From: Arbacia lixula
Lineage: Eukaryota > Echinodermata > Echinoidea > Arbacioida > Arbaciidae
Reading direction: 5' to 3'
Length of the DNA stretch: 64,000 nt
Assembly (NCBI GenBank): GCA_963669155.1
Contig: OZ022596.1
Location: 7,517,032-7,581,031 of the forward strand
Part shown: piece after piece, positions 23,495-34,400 of the stretch
Layout of the letters: every line of letters starts with the position of its first letter
How positions within the stretch are numbered: position 1 is the stretch's first letter
Notes under the pieces: generated by a model
What the model was told of the DNA's origin: nothing
Databases searched by the model: none
Seen by the model: the letters and a program-made list of their open reading frames with translations, nothing else
Translations under genes and position numbers: made by a program

Positions 23495-23663
23495 CAGTAA
23501 TCATCGACTTGAGAGGAATGTTTGTTTGGAGCTTCGAGACATCGCTTTGTTCTAATGGAGTTGTCTTGCGACAGAGCGGACATGCTAGCTTGCTCTTTTC
23601 CTCCTGTGATTTCAGAAGGTCTGTCAAACACTTCACCAGTTTTCGTGATTGTGCTGATGACAA
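23445..23663 (-). pseudogene. Partial RING and start of B-box 1 of paralog 2, frameshifted
   Basis: The frame reads CLTDLLKSQEEKSKLACPLC, RKTTPLEQ and then VQICTICNSEG before a stop. This is the last third of a TRIM RING (one C plus the final CPLC pair) and the first CxxC of B-box 1. The rest of B-box 1 continues in the frame of the 547-residue ORF. A one-base expansion of the C run at 23449-23451 (plus strand) accounts for the shift. The first half of the RING is not found upstream; a CATCAG acceptor-like site precedes the fragment, so a missing exon or a deletion are both possible. A base-calling error at the G/C run is a simple alternative for the shift. Confidence 0.7.
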
Positions 23664-24011
23664 TTATTTGGATCAATTTACGAGCTCTAAATGTATTTCA
23701 CCGATTGGTCAACATATGCAACAATCTTTTGTCAATTTAATGTCAACTTAAGTAATGTTTTGCTGTTCTTTATTGCCAAAAAAAACTTTCCAAACAGGGC
23801 ACGTGAGACTTCACAAAGCAAATGTGTGACTGTATCAGCAAATGGAAATTAACTTCAATATTATTTGAATGATGCGGACTAACATTTCTAAATATTAGTT
23901 GTACTTGGTGTATACAATTGCATGAAAACAGCTATTGTATCACCATTGCTCACTAATACTACTATCATTGCCTATGTGTTTGTGCCTGCAAGCGTCATAT
24001 TTTTAATGTTA

Positions 24012-24782
24012 CAGGCACACCCCGTTATAACGAAGATGTCAGGACCCACATATTTTCGTCGCCATACCAGTACATGATCTAAACATGCAGAAATATGTGC
24101 ATACGGGACTACACATCAAAAAACATATTTGTAATGGTTTTGCAAGCATTATAAAATGAATTGACTGGCTGAAAGGTCACTGAAATATGCAACAGCACAA
24201 TTGAAAATGAGAATAAACCACACTTCCAATGTCTCCGTATACCGACAAATGAAGCAGCAGGGAGGCTCATGCAGTTACCCCTGCCTGCTGGCATGACCGC
24301 GTGTAAACAATGAATGATTGTACGCAATGAATCTTCATACACGATCGTACACAGTGTCACATGTGGCTCTTGTACTTGTGTTAATACGCCCTCTGCCATG
24401 TTGGCGGTAGCTAGTCGGAGCATGTTTTATACAGCACGCGCGTAATGTGGATTCGATCTTGCATGTGTGGTCGTGTGTGCGTGGATTCTCTTGAGCGGTG
24501 TATGTGTGATCATGTGTGTATGTCTTTTGGGAGTGGAGCTGTTTGATGGCGTGCTGTTGTATTTCTCTCGCTAGGCGGCGTGGTGGAAGGGAGCGCTTGT
24601 AATAAAGGGGTCAATTTTCATTATTTTTCTTTATTCTTTGGCTGGGAATTTTGCTATAGCCAATCTCGTTACATGAGAGACAGAGTACACAGAGGTTTAT
24701 GGGGGGAAAATTGGGACCCAAGAAATGTCCTAATAAAGCGGGTTCTCGCTATACCCATACTCGTTATAACGGGGTTTGCCTG
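24012..24782. mobile_element. Pogo/Tigger-like non-autonomous DNA transposon
   Basis: The ends are inverted: CAGGCACACCCCGTTATAACGA at the left and TCGTTATAACGGGGTTTGCCTG at the right, with one or two mismatches. TA flanks both sides (24010-24011 and 24783-24784), the Tc1/mariner target. CAGGC...CCCGTT-type ends are typical of pogo/Tigger elements. The 771-base body has no transposase frame; a 104-residue minus-strand frame inside is not recognised. Confidence 0.8.
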
Positions 24783-25035
24783 TAGTTATTTATGTTGTGT
24801 TGTCACTTGAATTCTGATTGTACAGTCGATGGTAATAATAATGCATGGCTTGTTAAGGTATGTTCGGAAGAAGGGAGTTTCCCGCTGCTGTGTGTGATAA
24901 TATCCATTTCTCTAAGGCCTTTCACACGTTTGCTAGCCTCTTGCGGTAAGATAAATCGCATAACGTTGCTCGCCCTCGTGTGAAAGTGCAGGTGGCAAGC
25001 GGCAACAGCAAATCACTTCCACATGAACGTACCAA

Positions 25036-25193
25036 GGCCCTTTTGCATAAAAATAACCATTGATGGTAACTCTTACATCAATGGTTACCATCATGGAGAC
25101 TTTGAATTTGATTGGCTATTGAGTGATGATACCATGGTAGTTACCATTGATGACAGAGTTACCATTAATGGTAAGTTTTATGCAACGGGACCC
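25036..25193. mobile_element. Palindromic MITE, 'ACCATTGATGGTAA' family, copy 1
   Basis: Nearly the whole 158 bases fold on themselves: the start 'GCATAAAAATAACCATTGATGG' pairs with the end 'TTACCATTAATGGTAAGTTTTATGC'. Sister copies are at 56149-56307 and 62142-62299. Confidence 0.85.
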
Positions 25194-25249
25194 AGGACTG
25201 CTCTTTAGCCATTTTTAACATGATTTTTCCCAGCCCAGTAGTAATCCAG

Positions 25250-25357
25250 GGGCCATATTCGTGAAACCTGTACTAGGCCTATTTAGTTGCTAAAGCGCAT
25301 TCAGCTACATGCTAGTTAGTAACTAACTAGGCTAGTAAGGTTTCATGAATATGGCTT
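25250..25357. repeat. Short inverted repeat
   Basis: GGGCCATATTCGTGAAACCT at the left pairs with AAGGTTTCATGAATATGGCT at the right, with GCTAGTTAGTAACTAACTAG palindromic in the centre. Probably a small MITE. Confidence 0.7.
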
Positions 25358-25577
25358 CAGGTAACTTTGGTTTGTACCTGCAAAGTATAACTATGTGGGC
25401 ACTGTTATACAGAGACTCTATAATTTGTGTTTATAGTGACACATCATATATCATTCAGAAGTCGGCTGTAAACACAATGCTTGCTCTTAGAACAATCTAT
25501 AGCTATATTTCGCATACCAAGTCCAGACTACATTTCTATACCTTTTGTTTATTGGTACTTTATTTGTGATTATAAAG

Positions 25578-25690
25578 TTGACTGTGAAAACAGCCCCTGT
25601 CTTAACGGAGCGCCGTGTGTGGATGACCAGTGCCGGTGCAGCACCGATTCCAAGGGAGTGACATGTTGGTTTATGGTCGGAGAGAAATAG
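25578..25690 (+). CDS. Orphan terminal exon with one EGF-like domain
   Basis: After an acceptor-like TATAAAG the frame reads (V)DCENSPCLNGAPCVDDQ, then CRCSTDSKGVTCWF, and stops at TAG 25688-25690. Six cysteines have EGF spacing (C-x4-C-x5-C-x4-C-x-C-x9-C) with the usual NG before the third cysteine. EGF modules belong to secreted or membrane proteins. No other exon of such a gene was recognised in the 1.8 kb upstream, and there is no clear signal peptide or membrane segment. It may be the last exon of an unrecognised plus-strand gene or an isolated relic. Confidence 0.5.
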
Positions 25691-26221
25691 CTCCATGTTA
25701 TAGTGTCTTATGGTGTTTTATATAAACAGTGCTAAACTCATGAAGTAGTACATCGCTTTTAAATGGCTTTCACTGAGATATCACGAGGATAAATATGTCG
25801 AGTAGATATGAGAAACTGAAATAGTTCTCTAACATGAAAATGAAAAAACCCTAAGGAAATAAGTCATGGGTATATGACCTTTTGAAAATAATTTACATGT
25901 GTTTATGGCAAGACCAAAGAAACGATCAGGGGAAACAAACATTCTTTGAAAAAGAGAATAATAATTTTGCATTCTCGTGACTATTAAAGTTCGAATTATT
26001 TCATTATACATTGTGGTGTTCTGACTTTAATTTTTTAAGCTTAGAGAAGTGTGATTACTTATCCGAATGGAAAAATTTAGTCTGATGTCATGATAGAAGA
26101 AGTAATGAATCAGTTTCTCGTTCAAAGAAACAAGAAAAGACGGGAAAAAGGAGGACGTATAACTGAAAGACCAGGACAGAGAGATACAAGTAGAGGAAAG
26201 GTTGGAGGTAATACAAAAGAA

Positions 26222-26595
26222 AGACTGTATATGTGTGAGATAGAGAGAGAGAGAGCAGTATTAAAGAGAGATAGAGATAGAGAGAGAGTGGTGAGATAGA
26301 GATAGTTAAAGAGATGAATAAACGAGATGGAGAGAGAGAGTAAGAGAATGGGTGAGATAGAGACAGTTTGAGAGGTGGATAAAATGAGATGGACAGAGAC
26401 AGAGAGAGTAAGAGAGCGTGTGAGTTAGAGACGATTAAAGATGTAGATAAAACGAGATAGAGAGAGTAAGTGAGATAGAGACGGTTAAAGGGATGGATAA
26501 AACGAGATGGAGAGAGAGAGTAAGAGAGTGGGTGAGATAGAGACAGTTAAAGAGGTGGATAGAACGAGATGGAGAGAGAGGTGAAAGAACAAGGG
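26222..26595. repeat. GA-rich minisatellite, unit C
   Basis: Five or so copies of a 55-70 base unit containing 'GAGATAGAGACAGTTAAAGAGGTGGATA' or close variants (split here only for length). Starts near 26285, 26335, 26405, 26465 and 26518. Confidence 0.8.
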
Positions 26596-26689
26596 TGCAC
26601 GAGCAAAGATGTATATGGGTATGTGTGTGTCTGTTATTTGCGTATGATGAATCGTTAACATGAATAAACCATTTCCTGTTTTTATTTAT

Positions 26690-27015
26690 TTCACCCGTCT
26701 GTCACTATTTTTTGTAATATCTTTCTTCTTTCTCTTTTCATTTCTCCCTTTTTCTTTTCCTTCTCCCCTCTCTCTCTTTTGCGCCCTATCTTACAATCTC
26801 TCTGCCACTCTCTCTTAATCCCCTTCTCTCTCTCTCTCTCTCTCCCTCTTCTCTCTCTCCCTTCTTTTTTTCTTTTAAGATTCTTCGTTTGTCCATGTCT
26901 CTGTTATTCTCCCTCTTTGAGTCATTAATCCCCTCTATCTTTTTCTTCTCGATCTTCTCTTGTTTCTTTCCTGTGTCTTTCCCTTTTTCGTTTTCTCTCC
27001 ATCGACACCCTTCAT
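26690..27015. repeat. CT-rich tract, unit C
   Basis: Pyrimidine-rich sequence directly after the GA-rich minisatellite, mirroring units A and B. Low complexity; frames across it are not genes. Confidence 0.8.
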
Positions 27016-27289
27016 ATCTGCCACACTCCTCTTTGTACATTGATTGAACTTTATTTATTTCCATCAACATAAAAAAACGTATTTACATACATAGTAAAAT
27101 ATGATACAAACATGAAAAATACATATTATAGATAATAATAAATAAACAAGTTATATTTGACATGTATCAACAAATTTAATGTAGAATATGAGTAGTTACA
27201 ATTGTGGAAAAAGGGACGCCTGTAAAAGCCGTAGAGGCTTGATAGGTTAGGCGCACCTATAAAATTAATAAAACAAGTCGTAGTACACA

Positions 27290-28990
27290 CCCGTTTTGGA
27301 CTCTCGGTGTGTCCACAACAGAAAAAGGAAACGATAAGGAATCTAAAACTGATTTCCATCTACATTTGCAAAGCGTTCTTTTAACAACGTTTAATAAATG
27401 AGGAAGTAAAAGTAGCAGCTTATAACATACAAATATAACGATTTGCATTTATAATGTCTTCATCACAGATGGTGTAAGCAGATGGTAATATAAGTTCTGT
27501 GTAATGATATACATAATAAAGTGTTACATGCTAGGTTAAATGTATTATGTGACTTAATATCCGATCTTCCGTAGAATCTGACTTATTGACAATCGTAATG
27601 TAACATACAAGACGCAATCACGTTGAAATATGACATGCAATTAAGGCTTACACACCGTGCACAGTGATGTCGTCTTAAAATGCAGACCCTTTACATGCTC
27701 TATGCGCTGTCCATGCAGTATCTAAGCAGTAGGCCTACATGATATACACACAACTCACATTGACGAATAGAGCGACACCTCGACCAAAGAATATGATATC
27801 AATTGAGAGAATATTTACATATCACTTTTGTAATAGACTTTGTACAAGTGACTTTGGTTGGTATATTAGTTTGAAATACACAAAAGAGTAGGCCAATCAA
27901 AATATGCTGAAAGTTTCAAATAAAGAAATTGGTAACTACAATATTAATACGATTGGTAAGAATAATTTATACTGTACATGAATGTCATACTCATTACGCT
28001 TGTACCAATTTATTTCCAAAATTCTATGTACATAATTATTATAATGTATAAAATTACTCAAAAAGGTACTTAGCGCACAACCTGGATCTCCAGTCTCTAG
28101 GCTATATGTTTCGGACAACCTGCCCAAAACCACTAAATCTAGCAAACGCTATAATGTAGCTTTAAGCCAGTTTCCAGTTCTATCAGGAGGGAAGTTCTGA
28201 AACAGTATCTTCTTCCATTTCCCCGTTTTCACAAGATCTCATTCTGTTTTTTCACCTTTAAATGGAACACCCTGTCTTTAAGCTAGGACCATAATGAAAA
28301 CATGTAAAACCATCGAGAACATACAAAGTACATCATTTGACAACTTCAGAAATACTTGTACGAACAAACGTAAAAGGTGTATGTGCAATGTGCATCAATA
28401 TATATAATCTTGATCAAAACTTACATCACAGTTGTGAAAACAGCTGTCAACAAACTTATGCATGAATTCTACTTAATGCCCTTTGACGGTAACAAAGTGA
28501 TACAATTCTAGAGACATTTAATATTCAACTTGTGATATAATAAGAGTTATTTGACAGCCATGCAGAGATTGCGTGTTTTTTCAGCCAGTATTTCAGTCGT
28601 ATATAAGGCTATGTGTTGGCTGTGGATACTCAATAAGGATCATTATAACAAAAAATACTTTAATTAAACAAGTACTTTTTTCCTTTTATTGTGATGTGGC
28701 ACACTGCTTATTTTCTTGATGGGTTGTAATAGAGAGAAAAGATTTTATCCAACATACTTTTAATCATAATCATGAAAATGCTCGACGTACACTTTCATCT
28801 ATTTTTTAAAACAAATTTAACAATACTTTTTCGTGCAACAATTTTTAGTTTCATCCCAGATCATTGGAATTCAGTGAACAAACACAGGTCTCAAATCTCT
28901 AACCTAATTGATATGGTATAGCATGGTGCAAATACATGTAAGTAGACACAGAATTGTTGATGTGGTAGGACCTGACACGCTTTTCGATCA
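27290..28990. repeat. Unit C region downstream of TRIM-like gene 3
   Basis: Non-coding and related to the same position in units A and B: 'GGAAACGATAAGGAATC', 'CAAAGCGTTCTTTTAACA', 'CTGTACATGAATGTCATAC' and 'ACACAGGTCTCAAATCTCTAAC'. No gene or RNA is recognised. Confidence 0.6.
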
Positions 28991-28991
28991 T

Positions 28992-30239
28992 TTATTGACT
29001 CATCACACCAGTGAGAAGGACTGGTGTCTTACGGAAAATGTGTAGTTTAGTCCAGTCGCACACAGCGATCTCACCGGTTGAGAATTCCTTGATAGCGCAC
29101 ACGTACAAATCGACACGGTAATCAGCGAGGACTCTCCTGACGAGCCTTAGCTGATTCGTGTACAGATCGACATTCACCTGACCAGCTCTATCCCATCCAA
29201 TCAGGATGTTGTCATTCCTCAACACAGCAACGCGCGCACGGAAGCCCTCATTGTTGACGTCATACATCACCTTACCCTCTTCATCCACCACTCTGACTGA
29301 TGAGTAATCACTCAGTACCAGCATCTCGCTGTGATTCATGGTGAAGACTGTGGAGGGTATATACCCAGGACAAGGCATCTCCCTGACTGGTGTCCCACCC
29401 TCTGGAGTAAACACACGTACTGCCTGAGCATTATAACACCCTACATAAATATGATCGCATCCATCGACATCCATACCTCCGTATTCATCAACACCTTCAA
29501 TCACTGCAGCATTGATGCTTCCCCATGTCTGTGAGAAGAGAGATATGTAACCATTGCAGTCACGTACTACAAGGCGACCATCGCGCAAGACTGACACGCA
29601 CTGGACCCACACTCCTTGCATCCTTCTCCCGTGTAATCCATTTACACTGCACACCTCTACCCCATCACTACGCCCCACTACCATCTTGCCATCACGCGTG
29701 GCTGTCAAGCTCCACGCGCACGCGCCGGTGAGGGCCAGCTCCTTCTCCTTCTCCAGGCGCCACTGCTGTTTGAGGCTCAGCTCACCCAGGATGTGTTTAG
29801 CATCAAACATGTACGGGGTGAAAGTCAGACACGCAACACGATGCGCAATTTCGTTCGCCTTTTGCGAATTTTCCCTTCTCACACTAGCTAACAAGTCCTG
29901 TAACCTTTTACACAGACTATCAAAAACAGATAATATCTGTCCTTCGAGCACAGGTTCTACTCCCTTCCCAATCGAACTATTAGCACTGCTGATGCATCCA
30001 AACTTCAAATCTCGTTTCTCTTTAATTTTGCCCACTTCTTCTCTAAATTCCTCTCTGTATGCATTACACTTCTTGATGAGATCATCTCGCTTCTTCGTTA
30101 ACAAAGTGAAGAGCTGGTTCGCTGCATCCCACGATTCGTTTATTTCTGATATGATGTTGTCGAGAGTGCGTTTAACTTTTGTCACCTCCTCGTCCCATCG
30201 GTCACTTCCCTGCTCTTCGACGGTATGTTTGGTTGCCAT
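28992..30239 (-). CDS. TRIM-like paralog 3: coiled coil and beta-propeller
   Basis: 415 residues with an intact frame. There is no RING or B-box. Residues 15-150 form the TRIM coiled coil (e.g. EINESWDAANQLFTLLTKKR), followed by GELSLKQQWRLEKEKEL and the C-terminal propeller (about 170-410), with blades such as GGMDVDGCDHIYVGC and NVDLYTNQLRLVRR; it ends TGVMSQ, as in paralog 2. The start MATKHTVEEQGSD lines up with the middle of the paralog 2 coiled coil (ESINIDEKEGID), so the N-terminal half was lost or replaced. A conserved acceptor-like TTAACTTTACAG lies just upstream of the ATG, as in paralog 1, leaving room for unseen exons. It could form coiled-coil dimers and bind partners, perhaps competing with a full-length relative; that role is inference. 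Confidence 0.75.
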   Translation of the reverse strand: MATKHTVEEQGSDRWDEEVTKVKRTLDNIISEINESWDAANQLFTLLTKKRDDLIKKCNAYREEFREEVGKIKEKRDLKFGCISSANSSIGKGVEPVLEGQILSVFDSLCKRLQDLLASVRRENSQKANEIAHRVACLTFTPYMFDAKHILGELSLKQQWRLEKEKELALTGACAWSLTATRDGKMVVGRSDGVEVCSVNGLHGRRMQGVWVQCVSVLRDGRLVVRDCNGYISLFSQTWGSINAAVIEGVDEYGGMDVDGCDHIYVGCYNAQAVRVFTPEGGTPVREMPCPGYIPSTVFTMNHSEMLVLSDYSSVRVVDEEGKVMYDVNNEGFRARVAVLRNDNILIGWDRAGQVNVDLYTNQLRLVRRVLADYRVDLYVCAIKEFSTGEIAVCDWTKLHIFRKTPVLLTGVMSQ

Positions 30240-31170
30240 AGTGTTTCCTGTAAAGTTAATAAACGTGATAATACTTGTTGGAATTATTAGGGAATTATGT
30301 CATCCTATAACCAACCCTAACGTCTGTTAGTAGCAATCTTTATTTTTAACCTCCCGCTGCCACATTTTTGCGACTAACGGGTAACGTGCCGCTGTCATAA
30401 ATTTGCGACCAAACTGTAATAGAGAAAACTTACGGCATGGAGGGGTGTTACCCCCGGCAAGTATTTTTTTTTTATTTTCTTTAATAACGCGTTGTTGAAT
30501 TGAATGTGAAACGAAGCAATAAGTATTATGACATCAATTAGTCTGCAAAGACGAGACGCAGGAAAACAGCAAAGTACAAAAAATGAAATAAAGACGGAAA
30601 AAAGAAACAAGTTTAAACAAAATGGAAGACCAGGCGAAGGAGCAGGAGAACGATGAAATAAAAGAAGATTAAGAAAAAGAAGAATGTAAACATGTAAAAT
30701 CTCGCAAATTAGACCAAGCACCAAATACGCGGTTACCAAGCTATATTTGATAAAGCTCTAACTCAAGAGATAATCTAAAAGTAAAGAAAAACAAATATTC
30801 CAGGTAGATTTACGTTATTACAGCAATTTAGATAAAATCAGAATACATGTACATTTTTTGACCCTCATATACCTACCTGGTAGAATCCAGGCTGATACAC
30901 ATGAAAGTAGGACAATACTGATATGATAATAATAACAAGTGCAGACCAAGAAAGAGAGAGTGAGATAATGTGGAAATAGAGAGAGAGGGGTGAAATGGCT
31001 GGAGGAATGGAGGTCGGATCATTTAATTCTTAAACATTCGATATCATTAACGTGTTTAAGGAAGTGTGTTACGAGTTTTACATACCGGGTAACAATTCGT
31101 TTTCAACCATGTCTTATCATTAACACTGTTCGAGAAGAAGAGGAGGAGGGAGGGGGCGGGGGGAGGTGCA
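30240..31170. promoter_or_regulatory. Conserved upstream region of paralog 3
   Basis: Counterpart of 11306-12130. Shared blocks include the acceptor-like site beside the ATG, 'TCTGCAAAGACGAGACGCAGG' (near 30540) and the 'ACCAAGCACCAAATACG' block (near 30712). It may contain an upstream exon or promoter; no RING or B-box coding sequence was found here. Confidence 0.35.
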
Positions 31171-31189
31171 TCGCTTTATTGAAATAATG

Positions 31190-31745
31190 AAGAAGACGGA
31201 GGGGATGACAAGGAAGAGAAAGTCAAGGAGTAGATGGCAAAGAAGAAGGAGTAGCACGAAAGAAGGGAAGATCGGGAAGATATAAGTGCTATCTATGAGT
31301 TCCAGTTAGACGCCGCAGAACTTTACTGATGAAAAAAAATGATGTTTCTTATGTTAATAATCACCTGCCTTTGTCTTACACTGCCTTTGAATTTCTGTTT
31401 GTCCCTGCCTCACATAATCATTCCTTAATATTCTCCATCTTTCTTTCTTGCCCCATATCGTTTTTCCCTTTCTCTCCCCCCTCTTCTTTCTGTTTCCTTC
31501 ATCTTTCTGCCCTTCTTTCTCTCTATCTCTCCCTATATTCCCGTCTTTCCTTTCCTTTCCTTTCTTTCCATCACATTCTTCCTTTGACTTCCCCTTCTTT
31601 CTCCATATCTCACAATCTCTTCACTATGCTACCCTCTATTTTCGCCTTAAGCTTTCTCATCACCACCCCTTTCGCATCTCTCTCTCCCCCCTCCCCCTCC
31701 GCATCTCTATCTCTCTTTCACACCTGTCTTTCTCATGGACAGCAA
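31190..31745. repeat. Purine-rich then CT-rich tract, unit C right side
   Basis: GA-rich at 31190-31275, CT-rich at 31430-31730. Counterpart of 12460-12770. The 142- and 147-residue frames here are Ser/Pro/Leu/Phe low complexity. Confidence 0.7.
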
Positions 31746-32029
31746 TTGCGTCTATAGCGTCGACATACAATAACGAAATAAAATCATTAATATTGCGCCA
31801 TCTTACCTTGATCAGCTACTTGGGTACAACAGTTTCTTTTGACTCCAAACTTCAGTTTCCGCGTACCTCAAGTACAAAAATGGTGCTATGATGTCAGCTC
31901 CTTTGGATTTCGCTCCGACTATAGGAACCAACAGTGCTATTCAAAAGAAGAGGACGAGTAAGGTCACTACTTTAGTCTGTGCATTAATAAAGTCTTCTGT
32001 CTCTGGTTTACATATAACTTTGGCTAGAT

Positions 32030-32470
32030 TTAAGTAAATCTTAGTGTGAGATAAACGTATCCAACATCTGATGGCAGAATCAAACTAATAGAAGACAGGT
32101 GAAAGCATAGCGTCGACCATTTTGCTGTGCATTCAGTATGGAATGATACAACATACACGATACCACTTTTCATAAACATGGGAAATAGTTTTGTTTTGCC
32201 TTGCGTATGACTCAGTTCCTGTTTTATCCTGTGCCGGAGACCAGAATCAATAACATGTTTTCCTGTCTTTGTTGCGTGATACTTCCGATGACACCGCGGT
32301 CGTATGTACGGAATACTCTGTGATGATTGCAAAATGTATGAGAACATGTGAAAAGCACTTTTTGCATAATATTCATGTTAGCTGATATTAAGTTCAGAGA
32401 AAACGCACGGCAGCAACGTTACGTGATAATGCTCGGAGGCTATAAACAGAACTGTCTCAATGGATCATAA
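32030..32470. repeat. Right-border module of the TRIM cluster
   Basis: Diverged copy of 6990-7440 in the same orientation (see there). It marks the end of the duplicated block. The following 300 bases show nothing recognisable. Confidence 0.7.
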
Positions 32471-32769
32471 AGAGTTCAAGTAAGTTCTGGTTTTCAGAAT
32501 TATTTAACATCTTCCGTAAAAGTGTGTCAGATTGTTAAAGGATTTACCCGCCTAAGGAAATTCACGATGTTCCCACTCAAAATCGTTAGGCCCGGACTTT
32601 CTCGACAGTTCATGAATATCTTGCACGTGTGTTCTTTACCACTCCGCGTCAAGGTAACTTGCCCGTCATGCATTATCTGATTGTTCACTGCGTTTCCGCA
32701 CTATATATAAAAAATAGGGCTAGCCCACTTTGGTAAAAACCAATGAAAGCAAAAGGTGGTCCAATCTCA

Positions 32770-32771
32770 CC

Positions 32772-32802
<31 letters not shown>

Positions 32803-32884
32803 ACTTAGCCCCACCTGTAGTACGGGGCTAATGATTTTGTTGCCAGTGTTAAAAGCATAAAGATGTAAGAGAGCGAGAGGGGGC

Positions 32885-32924
<40 letters not shown>

Positions 32925-33162
32925 TAAACGTAAGACAGAGAGGGGGGAAAAAAAGAGAGAAACGAGGGAGGGGGGGGGGTGGGGTCTGTGGTTTCATTCC
33001 ACATAATTTTGTTTACTTTATCTCTCAAAGCTCCCCTTTTCCATCAGACCATCCATCTCTCATTAATTATTCATTGATTATCATTCTGAACTGTTTCTTC
33101 TTTATCTTACTCACCCCCCCCCCCCTCTCTCTGTCTCTCTCTCTCTCCCTCCCTCCTACTCC

Positions 33163-33221
<59 letters not shown>

Positions 33222-33225
33222 GCCA
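32770..33225. repeat. Poly-C, (CA)n, (GA)n, (CT)n and (TA)n low-complexity cluster
   Basis: C-run near 32770, GAGA near 32880-32925, G-run near 32970, C-run near 33114, CTCT to 33198 and TA to about 33220. Consistent with the purine-then-pyrimidine arrangement of the TRIM units. Confidence 0.85.
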
Positions 33226-33298
33226 TTTAGTCGTTTAGTCGCAATATACGACGTATGATACTAGGTGTTAAAAAAACATTTTGACAATTCTAAAAAAT

Positions 33299-33815
33299 GA
33301 TTAAAAATCAGTTTCAACTCAAATCAAGCTGATTTTTTTTTTTGAACAGGTTTTGTGACATTTCATTGATTACTTCTCTTGCAATAATCCTTGTAATATT
33401 TTATGACATTTTCATTTGTTGACAAATTTGGATCTCAAAATGTGTGTTTATGAGATGATTCACTCGGAACACAAGAATAAACATTTTGTATCACATCTAT
33501 TAACCCACTAGTAACTGCTATTACATTGTCATTAATGATACATGATGCTACTGGCAGAAAGAAGTTGCGGGCTGGCATGTGTGATACACAATGACTATTG
33601 TTGTGTTCTGAATAAATCATCTGATACAAACAAATTTTCATATCCAAATTTGTCCAAAAGTGAAAAACTCATGAATTATTCCAAAGATCATTACAAGAAA
33701 GTAGTAATAAACGAAATGTCACGAAACATGTTTTTTTTCTAAAAACAATTTGACATCCTATGACGTCATGACGTGCCAATTTTAGCTCAATTTGAGTTGA
33801 AACTGATTTGTAATC
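33299..33815. mobile_element. Long palindromic (foldback) element
   Basis: It begins GATTAAAAATCAGTTTCAAC and ends GTTGAAACTGATTTGTAATC, its reverse complement. The arms continue inward (e.g. GTGACATTTCATTGATTACT against the complement of AGTAATAAACGAAATGTCAC) almost to the centre. Half of a related element is seen at 36293-36480. Confidence 0.8.
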
Positions 33816-34400
33816 AATTCAATCAATTTATCAATGTAACTAAAGTTTTTATTTTTACTTATCAATCAGTACCAGCCTGCCAACGCTGCGACCAATGAGA
33901 AACAGCCTACCAATATCATACTGAGACGTTTTAGTGATGGATTAAGTAGCAAGATCACCAAATATAAACATACAGGCAGATCTACTGTATAGAATATTAG
34001 TCCCCTGAAATCATTATTCGTTTTCATCCTACAATGCTTGAACAAGCCAATAGTAAGACAATGCCAATCGTACAACCAGATAATGTAACATGACAAATTT
34101 ATTTAAAAAGTCACCAAACATACAAAATCCCCTTTTTACACAATTCTACCGCTATTTACGGCGCCAACAAGACTTTAACGGGTTGTTTTTTCCGGCTGTA
34201 CATTACTCGGAAGACTGATCTAGATTAATCGTTCGATCGTTGTGAAATCGATCTCTACATGATCGTCACACAATGGGACGAAAACTCATCATCGATCACA
34301 GATTTGAATTTAAAAACACTGACAGGAGTCATTTGCCCTTTGAATGCGATTGCCTATTTTTTGGTCAAGAATAATATGCTAAATATTAAATTAGTTATTA

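Noticed and set aside
29554..30330. 258-residue plus-strand frame
   Set aside because: It is the antisense shadow of TRIM-like paralog 3.
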